From: DAOUEX01 sp034430235
Lineage (GTDB): Bacteria > Chloroflexota > Anaerolineae > UBA2200
Direction: 5' to 3'
Assembly (NCBI GenBank): GCA_964478075.1
Contig: CAYZGO010000002.1
Location: 106,499 to 170,498 of the forward strand
DNA: 64,000 nucleotides
The notes under the pieces were generated by a model. The model searched no databases. It saw only the letters and a list, made by a program, of their open reading frames with translations, and was not told the DNA's origin. Shown here piece after piece: positions 62,159 to 64,000 of the stretch. Within the stretch, counting starts at the first letter, position 1. Each line of letters begins with the position of its first letter. A program made the translations under genes and the position numbers.

Positions 62159-62578
62159 ATGAGCGATCATACAGGGACAGTCGAACAAGGACGGATGTCC
62201 TATTCAGCCAAGCTCAGCGCAGAATCGTCTAACCCCAGCAAAATGGGCCGTATGCCCGATCCAGACGCCTACGGGATCATCCACGGCTGTTGCGGCGACA
62301 CAATGCAAATCTCTCTGCGGCTGGACGGGGATAGGATCGAAGAGGCCACTTTCACGACCGACGGCCGCGAGTCGGCGATAGCCTGTGCAAGTGTGCTAAC
62401 CAAAACAGTGCGAGGGCTATCGCTGGGAGAGGCCGGCAAGATCAGGGCGGAGGATGTGATCGCTGCACTGGACGGCCTGCCCGAGGCAAAGGTTCACTGT
62501 GCCCATCTGACGGTCAACACGCTGCGGCAGGCCATTGACAAGTGGCACGCCGGCGGAAGCAAGGACCCCGGTGGTTAG
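62159..62578 (+). CDS. NifU/IscU-like Fe-S scaffold protein
   Basis: 139 residues from ATG 62159. NifU_N-type core: DAYGIIHGCCGDTMQISLRL, TTDGRESAIACASVLTKTV and AKVHCAHLTVNTLRQAID carry Cys residues in the scaffold ligand positions, though the usual FGCGAAI is DGRESAI here, which changes one ligand area. It assembles Fe-S clusters, presumably handed to the Mrp protein. Overlaps the next (broken) gene by 8 bp. Confidence 0.85.
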   Translation: MSDHTGTVEQGRMSYSAKLSAESSNPSKMGRMPDPDAYGIIHGCCGDTMQISLRLDGDRIEEATFTTDGRESAIACASVLTKTVRGLSLGEAGKIRAEDVIAALDGLPEAKVHCAHLTVNTLRQAIDKWHAGGSKDPGG

Positions 62579-62774
62579 CGATATATCTGCCTGGGACGAT
62601 GTAGCTGCGCGAGCCGATGACCTGGTCCGGCAGGGCTACCACTGAGCGGAGGCGATGTTGCTCACCGTGGGCGAGCACGTGTTGGGCGATCTGGAGCCGC
62701 GATGCGTGCGGATGGCAACTGGCTTCGCAGAAGGTGTGGACGTTTTTTCCCAAGCACGTCTTGAAGGGAGATAG
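62571..62774 (+). pseudogene. Truncated C_GCAxxG_C_C-type redox protein with in-frame UGA at a Cys position
   Basis: GTG 62571 opens a frame reading DVAARADDLVRQGYH, then TGA (62643-62645), then AEAMLLTVGEHVLGD and VRMATGFAEGVDV, ending at TAG 62772-62774. In the C_GCAxxG_C_C family GYH is followed by a conserved Cys (GYHCAEAV), so the UGA stands at that Cys. A Sec codon is conceivable, and a small stem (TGCTC/GAGCA, 62659-62677) lies 13 nt downstream of the UGA. However, the C-terminal half with the CGAxxG motif is missing, so decay is more likely. An E. coli-like SECIS is not evident. Confidence 0.5.
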
Positions 62775-62826
62775 AAACGCCCCTATAGTCTCGACTGGAG
62801 AATTTGTACGGAGGGAGGTGAGACAA

Positions 62827-63024
62827 ATGCCTATCTACGAATATCGGTGTCTGGAGTGCGGGGAGAAGTTCGAGAAACTGGTGCGCTCCATGAACTCTGC
62901 GCTGGGAATAGAGTGCCCTAAATGCGGCGGACGGGAGGTCAAGAAGCTCCTCTCAGCCTTCGGGATTCAGACCTCAGGCTCCGCTAGTGAGCCCGTCTGT
63001 CCTACCTGCATGCCGATGCATTAA
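62827..63024 (+). CDS. FmdB-type zinc-ribbon regulator
   Basis: 65 residues, MPIYEYRCLECGEKFEKLVR with the family MPIYEY start, and a zinc ribbon CxxC (CLEC) and CPKC; a further CPTC near the end. AGGGAGGTGA upstream. Such short proteins are often annotated as FmdB regulators of formamidase or metal systems; function uncertain. An open frame extends upstream to 62617 but belongs to shadow sequence. Confidence 0.85.
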   Translation: MPIYEYRCLECGEKFEKLVRSMNSALGIECPKCGGREVKKLLSAFGIQTSGSASEPVCPTCMPMH

Positions 63025-63090
63025 GCACGTTTCTAAGCCCAAGCTCTCAGCCAGCGCCGGGTGATGATTGCTGGATGAGAAAGGAGTACG

Positions 63091-63744
63091 ATGTCGCAAC
63101 GGAGCCATATCGAGGTTGGAGGGTGGGGAGCACGCCACTATGACCTGATGATGGACCTGCTCCTGGTGGGGCGCTATCAAGCCTTCATCGAGAAGGCCAT
63201 ACAGCGGATGGGCATCCGCAAGGGGGACGCAATCCTGGACCTGGGATCGGGCGCTGGGCGCAACATCTGCGTGATGTTAGAAGCTCTGGGCTCCACCGGG
63301 CGAGTCGTCGGGGTGGACATCAGCCAAGAGATGCTCAGGCAGGCTCGGCAGCGCTGCCGAGCCTACCCCCACGTAAGCTTTCTGAACCGACGCATTGAGG
63401 AACCGCTCCCCTTTCACAAGGAATTTGACAAAGCGTTCATCTCTTTCACCCTGCATGGCTTTGAGGATGAGGATAAGGAGCGCGTGATCGCCAACGCCCA
63501 TCGGGCCCTGAAGCCAGGCGGCATTTTCTGGATCCTGGACTACAACGAGTTCGACCTGGACCGCCAATGGTTTCCCTTTCGCTGGGCCTTCCGGCACTTT
63601 GAATGCGAGCTGGCTAGCGAATTTCTATCCCTGGATCTTAAGGGGCTGCTGGCCCACCACGGGTTCGGCAGCTTTGTGACCCATCCATTTCTGCAGGGCT
63701 ACGTGCGGCTGCTGGGGGCGGAGAAACTGGAGGTAGGGGGGTGA
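63091..63744 (+). CDS. Class I SAM-dependent methyltransferase
   Basis: 217 residues. SAM motif I AILDLGSGAGRNICVMLEA, motif II VVGVDISQEMLRQARQR, then KAFISFTLHGFEDEDKERVI and KPGGIFWILDYNEFDLDRQW. Similar to ubiquinone/menaquinone biosynthesis-type methyltransferases (UbiE-like) and others; substrate unknown. The conserved NAYHLM-like region is absent, so this is a general class I methyltransferase. Confidence 0.82.
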   Translation: MSQRSHIEVGGWGARHYDLMMDLLLVGRYQAFIEKAIQRMGIRKGDAILDLGSGAGRNICVMLEALGSTGRVVGVDISQEMLRQARQRCRAYPHVSFLNRRIEEPLPFHKEFDKAFISFTLHGFEDEDKERVIANAHRALKPGGIFWILDYNEFDLDRQWFPFRWAFRHFECELASEFLSLDLKGLLAHHGFGSFVTHPFLQGYVRLLGAEKLEVGG

Positions 63745-63747
63745 GAG

Positions 63748-63888
63748 ATGAACAGCGGGCGGATCAAGGAGCTAGAAAAACAGATAGCTCAGCTGAAGCG
63801 CCGGTGGCCTGCCCATTCAGTGCCGCCGACAATGCTTCAGCGGTTCGATGAGCGCCTTTCAGATAAGAGGCATTGTCGAGAGGGTTAA
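63748..63888 (+). CDS. Small conserved-looking protein, 46 residues
   Basis: MNSGRIKELEKQIAQLKRRW followed by PAHSVPPTMLQRFDERL. A short coiled coil plus a Pro-rich turn of the kind seen in small hypothetical proteins of anaerobes. GTGAGAG precedes the ATG and the gene starts 3 bp after the methyltransferase stop, which supports translation. Function unknown. Confidence 0.55.
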   Translation: MNSGRIKELEKQIAQLKRRWPAHSVPPTMLQRFDERLSDKRHCREG

Positions 63889-64000
63889 GAAAGAAGGAGT
63901 GGAGAAGGTGGCCCCCTGGACTCGTCCGGCGGCGTGGCCCGAAGCACGTTTGAAAAGGCTTATGGGGAGAATTTCATCCTGGTGGGAGTTGAGGTCGGAG
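63889..64000. other. Window end, possible start of a further plus-strand gene
   Basis: A frame is open from the GTG near 63909 (APWTRPAAWPEARLKRL) to the edge without a stop. Too short to identify. Confidence 0.2.

Noticed and set aside
62617..62826. N-terminal extension of the FmdB-like protein
   Set aside because: The strong ribosome binding site and the family start MPIYEY are at 62827; the upstream frame overlaps the broken C_GCAxxG gene.

Overview
The window looks like a metagenome-derived scaffold (one run of 10 Ns at 51012-51021) from an anaerobic bacterium, most likely a Chloroflexota (Anaerolineae-like) lineage. The reasons are threonine/proline-rich lipoprotein linkers, DUF5320/NifX-type proteins typical of strict anaerobes, a Chloroflexi-style S1 protein with an acidic tail, and the mix of archaeal-like genes. 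This placement is an inference; no rRNA is present. Several genes carry one-base frameshifts, two of them in G runs, so some 'pseudogenes' may be sequencing or assembly errors.

Layout. 1-10 kb (minus strand): edge-truncated cyclic beta-1,2-glucan synthase (GT84), tandem UspA, principal sigma factor, bL35, a frameshifted S1 paralogue, rpsU, two decayed or fused rpsU copies, a HEPN-motif protein and a PadR regulator. 10.6-13.1 kb (plus): ribosomal protein S1 with a 57-bp repeat tail, then a DksA/TraR zinc finger protein. 13.2-16.1 kb: a small membrane protein, a broken transposase and a complete insertion sequence. 16.5-19.8 kb: 2-oxoacid dehydrogenase E2-E1alpha-E1beta operon. 20-30.7 kb: a plus-strand sugar-phosphate island with inositol-phosphate synthase, PfkB kinase, cupin, sugar ABC transporter, DUF2148, hexulose-phosphate synthase/isomerase, SorC regulator and a UroD-like protein. 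30.8-43 kb (minus): PK-C-like protein, TtcA-type PP-loop protein, two unknown genes, endonuclease IV-like protein, zinc ribbon, tRNA-Val(UAC), argS, polA, dinB and an internally deleted GHMP kinase. 43.4-46.4 kb (plus): Ord-like dehydrogenase, cell-wall amidase, methionine aminopeptidase.

46.6-52.1 kb holds the most striking system: a complete diversity-generating retroelement (DGR) on the minus strand. In transcription order it has a membrane-anchored NACHT NTPase ending in a formylglycine-generating-enzyme (C-type-lectin-fold) domain, the variable repeat VR (49081-49202) in its last codons, a template repeat TR (48770-48891), a structured spacer, a DGR-type reverse transcriptase and an Avd accessory protein. 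TR and VR are 122 nt each and differ at 23 positions, 21 of them at TR adenines. The element should diversify the ligand-binding surface of a signal-transducing NTPase, which suggests an adaptive sensor or immune receptor. A MNT-HEPN toxin-antitoxin pair lies just upstream.

53-64 kb (plus): a transposon remnant, a eukaryote/Thaumarchaeota-type topoisomerase IB with a leaderless promoter, then a long metal/Fe-S run: PadR with a clear operator, DUF364, Mrp ATPase, three DUF5320 paralogues, two NifX-like proteins, MobB-like GTPase, ferredoxin, NifU-like scaffold, a truncated C_GCAxxG_C_C gene with an in-frame UGA at a conserved Cys position, an FmdB zinc ribbon, a methyltransferase and a 46-residue protein.
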